Origin: JABDGM01 sp046349975
GTDB lineage: Bacteria; Planctomycetota; Planctomycetia; Pirellulales; Lacipirellulaceae
DNA: 64,000 nt
Direction of reading: 5' to 3'
NCBI GenBank assembly: GCA_046349975.1
Contig: JAXMBH010000028.1
Span: forward strand, 1-64,000
In this document: piece by piece, positions 31,874-38,363 of the stretch
How the letters are laid out: each line of letters starts with the position of its first letter
Numbering within the stretch: position 1 is the stretch's first letter
The notes under the pieces: generated by a model
Told to the model about the DNA's origin: nothing
Database searches by the model: none
What the model saw: the letters and a program-made list of their open reading frames with translations, nothing else
Translations under genes and position numbers: made by a program

Positions 31874-32584
31874 ATGAAACGACTCCTAGCGCTGTTCGCA
31901 ATTGTGAGCCTGTCGGTCGCCATGGCCGACGTGGCAAATGCGGCCAATGGCCGGGTGACAGCAAATCTGTATCAAGACGTGGCCGGCACGGCGGGAACGT
32001 CGTACACATTGAGTGGCTGGGCCGGTGCGGAAGCCGGTTACGTAGGCCTTACCGATCCAACGGTCACCTCTCAATTCGCGCTCGACTTCTTTGGCGCGGG
32101 TAATGTTCTGCTAAACACTGTGTCTCAATCCTTGGTCCCTGGTTTGGGCACGTCGGGCAATCCGTTTGGCTACAACCAATTCAGCGTCGTCGGTGTCGCT
32201 CCGGCAGGCACGACAACCGTGCGGGCTCGCGCTACGATGGGCAATGCCTACGGTGGCGTCGGCGGCCAGGCGTTCGTTGTTGACGCCTTCTCGCTGACCG
32301 CAGGCGGCCCGAACCTGTTGTCGAACCCGGATCTCGACACGGTTGCAGTCGGCGATCAAGTCGGCGCAACCCCAGTTGGCGGCTGGCACGTTACTTCCTC
32401 GCGCGTGCTGAGTGGCGCGTTCACTGATGGTGCGTCGTCGGAGCCATGGTGCAACGTCCAGCAAGCCAATGGTCAGGGCTTGTTCTTCAAGCCGTTCCAA
32501 GGCGACTTGGTCCCCGAACCGGCGACGGCTGGTTTGGTGCTGCTTGGCTTCGCTGGAATGATCGGCCTGCGTCGCCGCGGCTAA
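31874..32584 (+). CDS. Small jelly-roll PEP-CTERM protein, circularly permuted module
   Basis: A 236-residue exported protein with signal peptide (LLALFAIVSLSVAMADVANA) and a PEP-CTERM end (LVPEPATAGLVLLGFAGMIG, then LRRRG). Residues about 25-145 (LYQDVAGTAGTSYTLSGWAG ... FVVDAFSLTAGG) match the later two thirds of a jelly-roll module in the 27658-29160 protein. Residues about 150-215 (NLLSNPDLDTVAVGDQVG ... GLFFKPFQGDL) match the first third of such a module. The order is therefore rotated. No dockerin is present. It is preceded by the only perfect LacI box and followed by a strong terminator, so it can be a short, highly expressed single-gene transcript. A surface glycan-binding role is inferred. 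Confidence 0.78.
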   Translation: MKRLLALFAIVSLSVAMADVANAANGRVTANLYQDVAGTAGTSYTLSGWAGAEAGYVGLTDPTVTSQFALDFFGAGNVLLNTVSQSLVPGLGTSGNPFGYNQFSVVGVAPAGTTTVRARATMGNAYGGVGGQAFVVDAFSLTAGGPNLLSNPDLDTVAVGDQVGATPVGGWHVTSSRVLSGAFTDGASSEPWCNVQQANGQGLFFKPFQGDLVPEPATAGLVLLGFAGMIGLRRRG

Positions 32585-32622
32585 GCGAGCGACCGCAGTA
32601 AGTCTGCTTTGAAAATCATTTG

Positions 32623-32661
32623 GGGGACGCTCGTTCATGCAACGAGCGTCCCCATTTTTTT
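32623..32661 (+). terminator. Rho-independent terminator
   Basis: A perfect 13-base-pair stem, GGGGACGCTCGTT (32623-32635) and AACGAGCGTCCCC (32641-32653), with a CATGC loop, followed by A and seven T. It lies 38 bases after the PEP-CTERM gene and ahead of the second GH144 gene, so that gene needs its own promoter or read-through. Confidence 0.9.
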
Positions 32662-32704
32662 GCGTTACGTGGTTGTGATTCATTGCATCTGGGTTCAGGC
32701 GAAA

Positions 32705-34147
32705 ATGAAGCGACTGCATCGAGTTGTGAGCCATCAGATAGCGGCGGCGATCTGTGTTTGCGTGCTGACATGCAGCACGCACTTCGCCCAGGCCGATGAG
32801 CCTATTGCGGCGTCGAACGACTCGCTGGCGAGTTGGGCGCACACGTTTTCGGCGGCCGATGAAACGCTGCTCAATGAGATTCAGAAAGGTTGTTTTCAGT
32901 ACTTCTGGAAAGAAGTCGGTTCGCCGGCACTGCTCGCGAAGGATAAGACGAGCGATGTGGTGTGCAGCACGGCGGCGGTGGGGTTTCAGCTGTCGTCGTT
33001 GCCGATTGGCGTGGAACGCGGTTGGGTGACTCGCGAAGCGGCCGCAGCGCGGGCGAAGACGGTTCTCAAGTCTCTGTTGGAGCGCGAAGACAACAAGAAG
33101 TTCGGCATCTACCTGCACTTCATCAATGCCGACACAGGCGGCCTGCCGGATTTTTCGAAGACGAAGTATCACTACGAGCTCACGGCGAGCACGGTTGATC
33201 ATGCGCTGCTTGAAGCCGGGGCGATGACGGCGGCATCGTATTTTGGCGGCGATGTCGCGAAAGACGTCAACAAGCTGATCGACGATGCCGACTGGCGGGC
33301 GGTGTACGATGTGAAGTCGGGCTATCTCTCCATGGGATGGCGAGCGAAAACTGATGAGGGGCCTCTCGGCCCCGGCGAAATTCATCCGGGGCGATGGGAT
33401 TGGGCGAGCGACGAGGAGCGAATCATCTATTTTCTGGCCGCGGGCGCGCCCGATGCGAGGAAGGCGATCGAACCGGCCGCGTACTATCGGCTGAAGCGGA
33501 TCGTAAAGCGGCACAAGGAGCTGCCGCCGTATGTGGTGTCTTGGAACGGCTCGTTGTTCACGTACTTCTTCTCGCATTGCTGGATCGACTATCGACATCT
33601 CGCCGCCGATGACCCGGCGGCGTTTGGGCAGGCGGGACCGGGCGTCGACTGGTTTGAGAATTCGCGGCGGGCGACGCTCACGCAGCGCGAGCGGTGTTTG
33701 GAAGTCGCCAAGGAGTTTCCGACGTTTGGTGAGAATCGCTGGGGTGTGGCGCCGTGCGCGTTCAAGAATGATTACCTGGTGGCCGAAGTGCGGCCCAACG
33801 TGAGCGACCGCGATGATTGGCGCGGGGGCATTGTTCCGCCGTATGCCGCGGGGTCGGCAATCATGTTCACGCCGCGGGAAAGCATGGCGGCGCTGCGGGA
33901 GTATAAGTCGCTCGTTGATGGCGCGGGCAAGCCGGTGGTCTGGCGCGATCCGGAGCAGGGCGGATACGCGTTTGCGGATTCGTTCAGTCTCGACCCACCG
34001 CATGGGCACGACGAGAATTTTGGAATCGACACGGGCCCGCTGCTGCTGGCGATCGAGAACGCGCGCACCGGGCTCGTGTGGAAGTTGTTCATGCAGCACG
34101 AGGTGGCGAAGCGGGCGGTGGACCGATTGAAGTTGAAGCCGCGGTAA
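32705..34147 (+). CDS. GH144-type glucanase, second copy
   Basis: A 480-residue exported protein: signal peptide (AAAICVCVLTCSTHFAQA) then a single GH144-type domain. Blocks: LLNEIQKGCFQYFWKEVGSP, VCSTAAVGFQLSSLPIGVER, HFINADTGGLPDF, ELTASTVDHALLEAGAMTAA, WDWASDEERIIYFLAAGAPD, NRWGVAPCAFKND, IVPPYAAGSAIMF and NFGIDTGPLLLAIENARTG. It lacks the FN3 and binding modules of the other copy and differs in several barrel blocks, so it may act on shorter chains or in exo mode. I chose ATG at 32705 because the ORF before it crosses the terminator; the signal peptide starts there. The ORF on the opposite strand is a shadow. Confidence 0.85.
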   Translation: MKRLHRVVSHQIAAAICVCVLTCSTHFAQADEPIAASNDSLASWAHTFSAADETLLNEIQKGCFQYFWKEVGSPALLAKDKTSDVVCSTAAVGFQLSSLPIGVERGWVTREAAAARAKTVLKSLLEREDNKKFGIYLHFINADTGGLPDFSKTKYHYELTASTVDHALLEAGAMTAASYFGGDVAKDVNKLIDDADWRAVYDVKSGYLSMGWRAKTDEGPLGPGEIHPGRWDWASDEERIIYFLAAGAPDARKAIEPAAYYRLKRIVKRHKELPPYVVSWNGSLFTYFFSHCWIDYRHLAADDPAAFGQAGPGVDWFENSRRATLTQRERCLEVAKEFPTFGENRWGVAPCAFKNDYLVAEVRPNVSDRDDWRGGIVPPYAAGSAIMFTPRESMAALREYKSLVDGAGKPVVWRDPEQGGYAFADSFSLDPPHGHDENFGIDTGPLLLAIENARTGLVWKLFMQHEVAKRAVDRLKLKPR

Positions 34148-34197
34148 GTGGGCGATTTTGCCATGGGGTTCTGAAGCTTTCCGAGTCGGTCGAGTCG

Positions 34198-35019
34198 TTA
34201 CAGGAAGAAGTCCTGGATCAGTTCGGCGCCTGGCGAGACGCTGTAGCTGTCGAAATTGGTGACGCCGGCAGCGCGTAGAACTTCTTCGTCGATGAAGAAG
34301 TTGCCGGTGCACGCGCGGCTGCGGCGGGTGACGATCTCGTACGCAGCATCGGCCATGATCTCGGGTTGGCGGGCACGTTGAATGACTGTTTCGCCGCCGA
34401 GCAGGTTTTGCACGGCTGCCGTGGCGATCACAGTTTTTGGCCAGAGCGCGTTGACGGCGACGCCCTGATCTTTGAATTCTTCCGCCATCCCGAGCACGCA
34501 CAGGCTCATGCCGTATTTGGCCATCGTGTAGGCGAGGTGCGGCGCGAACCATTGCGGCTCCAGGTTGAGCGGCGGCGAGATATTGAGGATGTGCGGGTTC
34601 ACGGCGTTGAGCAAATGCGGCAAGCATGCCTGCGAGCAGAGGAAGGTGCCGCGAACATTGACGGCATGCATCAAATCGTAACGCTTCAGCGGTGTTGCGA
34701 GCGTGCCGCTCAAATGAATGGCGCTGGCGTTGTTGACCAGGATGTCGATGCCGCCGAAGGTGGCGACTGTCGTATCGACAGCGGCGCGGATCTGCTCTTC
34801 GAAGCGGATGTCGCAGCGGCAGGCGATTGCGCGGCCGCCGGCGCGGTTGATTTCTTCGACTGCGGTGTGAATCGTGCCGGGTAGTCGTGGATCGGGCCGG
34901 TCGGTCTTGCCGAGCACGGCGATATTCGCGCCGTCGGCGGCAGCCCTTTTCGCGATGGCGAGGCCGATGCCGCGAGTCGCGCCGGTGATGAACAGTGTCT
35001 GGCCGTGAAGTGTGGTCAT
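34198..35019 (-). CDS. SDR family NAD(P)-dependent oxidoreductase (HSDL2-like)
   Basis: A 273-residue short-chain dehydrogenase. The cofactor motif TGATRGIG is at residues 12-19, NNAS near 95, and the catalytic YTMAK near 163. The sequence style (LGKTDRPDPRLPGTIHTAVE near residue 40, WPKTVIATAAVQNLLGG later) matches the hydroxysteroid-dehydrogenase-like-2 subgroup found with fatty-acid or sterol metabolism genes. Its ATG overlaps by four bases the stop of a truncated upstream frame, the relic of a former operon. It is convergent with the GH144 gene and seems unrelated to the glucan locus. Confidence 0.9.
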   Translation of the reverse strand: MTTLHGQTLFITGATRGIGLAIAKRAAADGANIAVLGKTDRPDPRLPGTIHTAVEEINRAGGRAIACRCDIRFEEQIRAAVDTTVATFGGIDILVNNASAIHLSGTLATPLKRYDLMHAVNVRGTFLCSQACLPHLLNAVNPHILNISPPLNLEPQWFAPHLAYTMAKYGMSLCVLGMAEEFKDQGVAVNALWPKTVIATAAVQNLLGGETVIQRARQPEIMADAAYEIVTRRSRACTGNFFIDEEVLRAAGVTNFDSYSVSPGAELIQDFFL

Positions 35020-35085
35020 TTGTTGGCGAGCTGTTTGTTGAACCAGTCGGCCATCACTGGCACTTCTTCGTGCAGCGTGTTGTCA
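35016..35085 (-). pseudogene. 3' remnant of a gene formerly coupled to the SDR gene
   Basis: The frame ending TLHEEVPVMADWFNKQLANK overlaps the SDR start by four bases (ATGA), the arrangement of a genuine upstream operon gene. Upstream of about 35085 the frame dissolves into repeat sequence (ATCTTGAGCGAAGGAT, then 35226-35369) and non-coding DNA. The tail resembles the C-terminus of alpha/beta-hydrolase-type enzymes, but that is a weak call. The rest of the gene appears to have been lost when repeats accumulated here. Confidence 0.4.
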
Positions 35086-35225
35086 TCTTGAGCGAAGGAT
35101 GGTTCGGCGGCGAGTGCTGGATGGGGGAAGGTAAAAGCACAGTCGGCGAGAAGGACTATGGGGAGTGGCGCAGCATTGCGTTTTGAGTTGTTGGGATTAG
35201 GAGGAGAGTGAGTACAGCGAGTTTC

Positions 35226-35255
35226 AGAACCGGAGGCTAGCGCCCCGCGGCTGAT
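35226..35255 (+). repeat. AACCGG-GGCTAGCGC dispersed repeat, copy 1
   Basis: About 30 bases beginning AGAACCGGAGGCTAGCGC and ending GCGGCTGAT. A near-identical copy is at 56898-56927, and a diverged one at 63945-63970. Confidence 0.65.
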
Positions 35256-35310
35256 TGGAGTGGCTGTCGGATCGAACAGCGAATGTTGGGAGTGACAGGC
35301 TTGGGTGGAT

Positions 35311-35369
35311 GAACCCTCCCTCGCCACGGCGAGTCCCGAGCGACCTGGCCCTCCCTAAAAAGGGAGGAG
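35311..35369 (+). repeat. GAACCCTCCC element, copy 1
   Basis: A roughly 60-base element. A constant part starts GAACCCTCCCTCGCCACGGC and ends GAGCGACCTGG, followed by a variable hairpin (CCTCCCTAAAAAGGGAGG). Two further full copies are at 37292 and 38005 with the same constant part but different hairpin loops. The constant part also contains a small palindrome CTCGCCACGGCGAG. Confidence 0.75.
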
Positions 35370-35383
35370 AATTCTTGGGGGTG

Positions 35384-36820
35384 TTAGGTGCGAAGGATGT
35401 CATTGAGGATGCGGGCTTCGCGGCCGGCGGTTAGTTGTTGTTCGCTGCCGCCGAGCGGGAAGGAGAGCGTGCGATGATCGAGGCCGAAGAGGTGTAGTAA
35501 GGTGGCTTGGAAGTCGTTGGGAGTGACGACGTCTTTTACCGCGTGGTGGCCGAATTCGTCGGTTTCGCCGTAGGTGGTGCCGGGCTGGAAGCCGCCGCCG
35601 GCGACCCACATGCTGAAGCCTTGGCCGTTGTGATCGCGGCCGGCGACGTTCGGATCGCCGTGATTTTCGGTAACCGGCAGGCGGCCGATTTCGCCGCCCC
35701 AGTGGACGATCGTCGTCTCGAGCAGACCGCGCTGTTTGAGGTCGGTGACGAGCGCGGCGGAGGGCTGGTCGGTGCGACGACAGACGTTGGGCAGGTCGCC
35801 GCGGATGTTGGTGTGCGAATCCCACGGCTGGCCGCCGAGGAAGAGCTGCACGAAGCGGACGCCGCGTTCGACGAGCCGCCGGGCGATGAGGCAGCGTGTG
35901 CCGTATTCGCGAGTTTCGGGTTGGTCGAGGCCGTAGAGTTTGTGCGTCGCCGCGGTTTCGCTGGAGATGTCGAGTGCTTCGGCGGCGGCCGTTTGCATGG
36001 CGGCGGCAAGCTCGTAGCTGGCGATACGAGCTTCGAGGTCGGCTTCGTCGGGGTGTTCGGCGAGGTGGCGTTCGTTCAGCTTGCGGAGGAACGAGAGGTT
36101 TTGTTTCTGCACGTCGCCGCGGAGGTAAGCGGGCGAGTCGAGGTTCAAGATGCGCGGTTCGCGTGGCCGCAGCACAGTGCCTTGGAAGAGCGGCGGGAGG
36201 AAGCCGTTGGACCAATTGCTGGTGCCGTCGACGGGGTGGCCGCCGGGGTCGGTGAGCACGAGATAGGCCGGGAGGTTTTGGTTTTCGCTGCCGAGGCCGT
36301 AGACGAGCCAGGAGCCGACGGTGGGTCGGCCGACGATGCCGGGGATGCCGCCGTGAAAGTAGCGGATCGAAACTTCATGGCCGTTGGCGCCGGTGTGCAT
36401 CGAGCGGATGAGGCAGATGTCGTCGACGATTTCGGCGAGGTGCGGGAGTAGTTCAGAGATTTCGGTGCCGCACTGGCCGCGTTTTTCGAACTTCCAGGGA
36501 CTGCCGAAGAGGGTTTTGCTGGCGCGGTTGACGAAGCTGAACTGCACTTCGCCGGGGTAGTCGGTGCCGCTGAGGCGGGTGAGCTCGGGTTTGGGGTCGA
36601 AGAGGTCGACATGCGACGGGCCGCCGTGTTGAAAGAGCGAGATCATGGCGGTGGCGCGCGGGACGAACGGCGGGGCCTTCGGTTTCAAGTCGAAGTGCGT
36701 GGGCTCGCGGCCGAGCTTGGTGGCGGCTGCGCGCGCGGGTTGTTGGGCATCGAGCCAGGCGAGGGCGAGAGCGCCGATGCCCATGGCGTTTTCGGTGAGG
36801 AAGCGGCGGCGGGTGTGCAT
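35384..36820 (-). CDS. DUF1501 domain protein (pair 4)
   Basis: A 478-residue DUF1501 protein. The N-terminus MHTRRRFLTENAMGIGALAL is a twin-arginine signal (TRRRFLT). Landmarks: AMISLFQHGGPSHVDLFDPK, VHWGGEIGRLPVTENHG, GRDHNGQGFSMWVAGGGFQP and FQATLLHLFGLDHRTLSFPL. The metal-site block is GGEIGRLP instead of GGEFGRTP. Its partner PSCyt1/DUF1553 gene (38364-41504) is on the same strand but about 1.5 kb away, the gap being filled with repeats, unlike the three other pairs where the gap is 90-160 bases. GGGGAGGAGGGAGG-type sequence lies around the start where the heptamer array begins. Confidence 0.9.
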   Translation of the reverse strand: MHTRRRFLTENAMGIGALALAWLDAQQPARAAATKLGREPTHFDLKPKAPPFVPRATAMISLFQHGGPSHVDLFDPKPELTRLSGTDYPGEVQFSFVNRASKTLFGSPWKFEKRGQCGTEISELLPHLAEIVDDICLIRSMHTGANGHEVSIRYFHGGIPGIVGRPTVGSWLVYGLGSENQNLPAYLVLTDPGGHPVDGTSNWSNGFLPPLFQGTVLRPREPRILNLDSPAYLRGDVQKQNLSFLRKLNERHLAEHPDEADLEARIASYELAAAMQTAAAEALDISSETAATHKLYGLDQPETREYGTRCLIARRLVERGVRFVQLFLGGQPWDSHTNIRGDLPNVCRRTDQPSAALVTDLKQRGLLETTIVHWGGEIGRLPVTENHGDPNVAGRDHNGQGFSMWVAGGGFQPGTTYGETDEFGHHAVKDVVTPNDFQATLLHLFGLDHRTLSFPLGGSEQQLTAGREARILNDILRT

Positions 36821-36832
36821 GGGGAGGAGGGA

Positions 36833-37112
36833 GGTGTCAGGTGTCAGGTGTCAGGTGTCGGGTGTCAGGTGTCGGGTGTCAGGTGTCAGGTGTCGGGTGT
36901 CAGGTGTCGGGTGTCGGGTGTCAGGTGTCGGGTGTCAGGTGTCGGGTGTCGGGTGTCAGGTGTCGGGTGTCGGGTGTCAGGTGTCAGGTGTCGGGTGTCA
37001 GGTGTCAGGTGTCAGGTGTCAGGTGTCAGGTGTCAGGTGTTGGGTGTCAGGTGTCAGGTGTTGGGTGTCGGGTGTTGGGTGTCGGGTGTTGGGTGTCGGG
37101 TGTTGGGTGTTG
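36833..37112. repeat. 40-unit heptamer array (GGTGTCA/GGTGTCG/GGTGTTG)
   Basis: Exactly 40 consecutive 7-base units in one unbroken register. Every unit is GGTGT followed by CA, CG or TG. TG-ending units occur only in the last 11 positions (towards 37112). It lies 12 bases from the DUF1501 start codon on its upstream side. Shorter inverted or direct stretches of the same heptamer occur at 22588-22660 and 24036-24070. This is the short tandemly repeated (STRR-like) class known from some cyanobacterial genomes. Confidence 0.95.
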
Positions 37113-37201
37113 GGTCGCCCAAGCTGATGGGCATAGAGAAACACCATGCCTCCCGTGGCTGCGATGAGCGCGCCGAGTACGACTGTTGCTGCTATTCTCA
37201 T
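37113..37201 (-). pseudogene. Short membrane-anchor-like frame running into the heptamer array
   Basis: A minus-strand ATG at 37201 opens a hydrophobic stretch (RIAATVVLGALIAATGGMVF, then LYAHQLGRP) that looks like a signal anchor. It then runs straight into the heptamer array, translating as a Thr/Pro/His repeat until a stop at 37019. It is either the 5' stump of a truncated gene or a chance frame. No ribosome binding site of note is seen. Confidence 0.3.
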
Positions 37202-37291
37202 GTTGCCGGTTTCTCGATCAGTAGTTTGATCGTATGTGATTCGTTCGATCGCTGTGGTTGGTGGTGTGGGAGGGTGGCTTGGGGTGTGGGC

Positions 37292-37352
37292 GAACCCTCC
37301 CTCGCCACGGCGAGTCCCGAGCGACCTGGCCTCTCCCTCTAAGGGAGGAGGA
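37292..37352 (+). repeat. GAACCCTCCC element, copy 2
   Basis: Same constant part as the copy at 35311, followed by the hairpin CTCCCTCTAAGGGAG and AGGAGG. A trailing CGCTCGGCTGG is shared with the copy at 38005, so the repeat unit may extend further. Confidence 0.75.
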
Positions 37353-37396
37353 GTTGTGTGCGCACGCTCGGCTGGCGCCTCGCTGCTAAACGGGCG

Positions 37397-37526
37397 GTTG
37401 GATCGTGGATAGTTGCTAGTTGATAGTGGGTAGTTGTTAGTTGTGGGGGATGTGATGGCAGGGACTGGGGCATCGCAAAGCCTCTGCCCCAGGCACCCAG
37501 CGCTGATAGTGGATAATTGCTAGTTC
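37397..37526. repeat. Degenerate GATAGTG/GCTAGTT heptamer patches
   Basis: Two patches (about 37397-37439 and 37504-37526) of GATAGTT, GCTAGTT, GATAGTG and GTTAGTT units. Between them is a hairpin with CTGGGGCA and TGCCCCAG arms. The same heptamers occur inverted at 1443-1524 and in a clean array at 38111-38201. Confidence 0.6.
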
Positions 37527-38004
37527 TTTGTCAGGCGGCGGCCTTTCGCGGTGGTTTGGATGGTTTGGCTGACAGCTGAGAGCTAATAGCTGAGAGCTTC
37601 TTCAAAAAAAATGCTGGGCCCAGTGACGTGTGGCCTAGGGTGAGCTTGACGCGCATGATCACACCGCTCGCGAAGGAGCGGGGATGGCAACGACGCTCGA
37701 GGCCGCACTTCAACCGACTTGGCGCTGGTGACTGCTCCGCGGGACCGGAGGTTCGGAGCTTTTTGCGATCCCCGTTTGGTGTGGCTGAGTAAGCGACTGG
37801 TTACGTGTCATGCCCGGGGACCGGCTTGCTGGGATTCCGGCGAGACGTCTTCGCTGCAATCACTGGTGCTGGGTCGGTCATTTCAGAAAGGAGCTTAACA
37901 AAGTCAGTGGCTCTTTTCAACAAAATAGTGGAAAGATTTACAGTAAGTGTATTTTGTGTAGGAGGTGAGGTGGGACGTACATGTGAAGCGTGATGTTGGG
38001 TGGC
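37527..38004. other. Repeat-rich gap without a convincing gene
   Basis: Within the 1.5-kb space that separates the two pair-4 genes. It contains AGCTGACAGCTGAGAGC-type short repeats (about 37568-37598) and several short open stretches, none resembling a protein family. No RNA gene was recognised. Confidence 0.5.
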
Positions 38005-38069
38005 GAACCCTCCCTCGCCACGGCGAGTCCCGAGCGACCTGGCACCTCCCTAGGAGGGAGGGGGGATCT
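38005..38069 (+). repeat. GAACCCTCCC element, copy 3
   Basis: Same constant part as copies at 35311 and 37292, followed by the hairpin CCTCCC-TA-GGAGGG. The roughly 38 bases in front of it (from GGTGGGACGTACATGTGAAG at about 37972) recur ahead of a truncated copy at 38213-38259. Confidence 0.75.
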
Positions 38070-38110
38070 GCTGCGCGCTCGGCTGGCACGGCGCGGTTAC
38101 GTGGTGCTTT

Positions 38111-38201
38111 GATAGTGGATAGTGGATAGTGGATAGTGGATAGTGGATAGTGGATAGTGGATAGTTGCTAGTTGCTAGTTGCTAGTTGCTAGTTGCTAGT
38201 T
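38111..38201. repeat. 13-unit heptamer array (GATAGTG then GCTAGTT)
   Basis: Seven GATAGTG units, one GATAGTT and five GCTAGTT units, all in a single 7-base register with no interruptions. The unit changes type midway without a register break, suggesting local homogenisation of each half. Confidence 0.9.
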
Positions 38202-38212
38202 GTTGAGGTGCA

Positions 38213-38259
38213 AGTGGGTGGGACGTGCATGTGAAGTGTAATGTTGGATGGCGAACCCT
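38213..38259 (+). repeat. Diverged direct repeat of 37967-38012
   Basis: About 45 bases (GTGGGTGGGACGTGCATGTG ... GGCGAACCCTC) repeat the sequence in front of the third GAACCCTCCC element with a few substitutions. Here the element itself is cut after GAACCCTC. Confidence 0.6.
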
Positions 38260-38363
38260 CGGGGCGGGGCTATTTGCGCGTGGGTGAGTGTGCGAACGGT
38301 TGGGGTTGCTGGTGCGAGTCTTCGCCGCGGCGAATCTTTGATCGGAGAGGCTCGCCTGCGGGG

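Noticed and set aside
32111..34627. An 838-residue minus-strand open frame
   Set aside because: It runs antisense through the terminator, the second GH144 gene and part of the SDR gene; composition is Arg-rich shadow-like and no domain is visible.
36611..37342. A 243-residue repetitive protein (Val-Ser-Gly-Val-Arg-Cys repeats)
   Set aside because: This is the translation of the 7-base array in one phase (21-base period gives seven residues); there is no start signal and it is antisense to the DUF1501 gene at its left end.
37531..37713. A 60-residue minus-strand frame ending in a Lys/Pro-rich tail
   Set aside because: Its middle (LSAISSQLSA) is the translation of a short AGCTGA-type repeat; no family match and no ribosome binding site.
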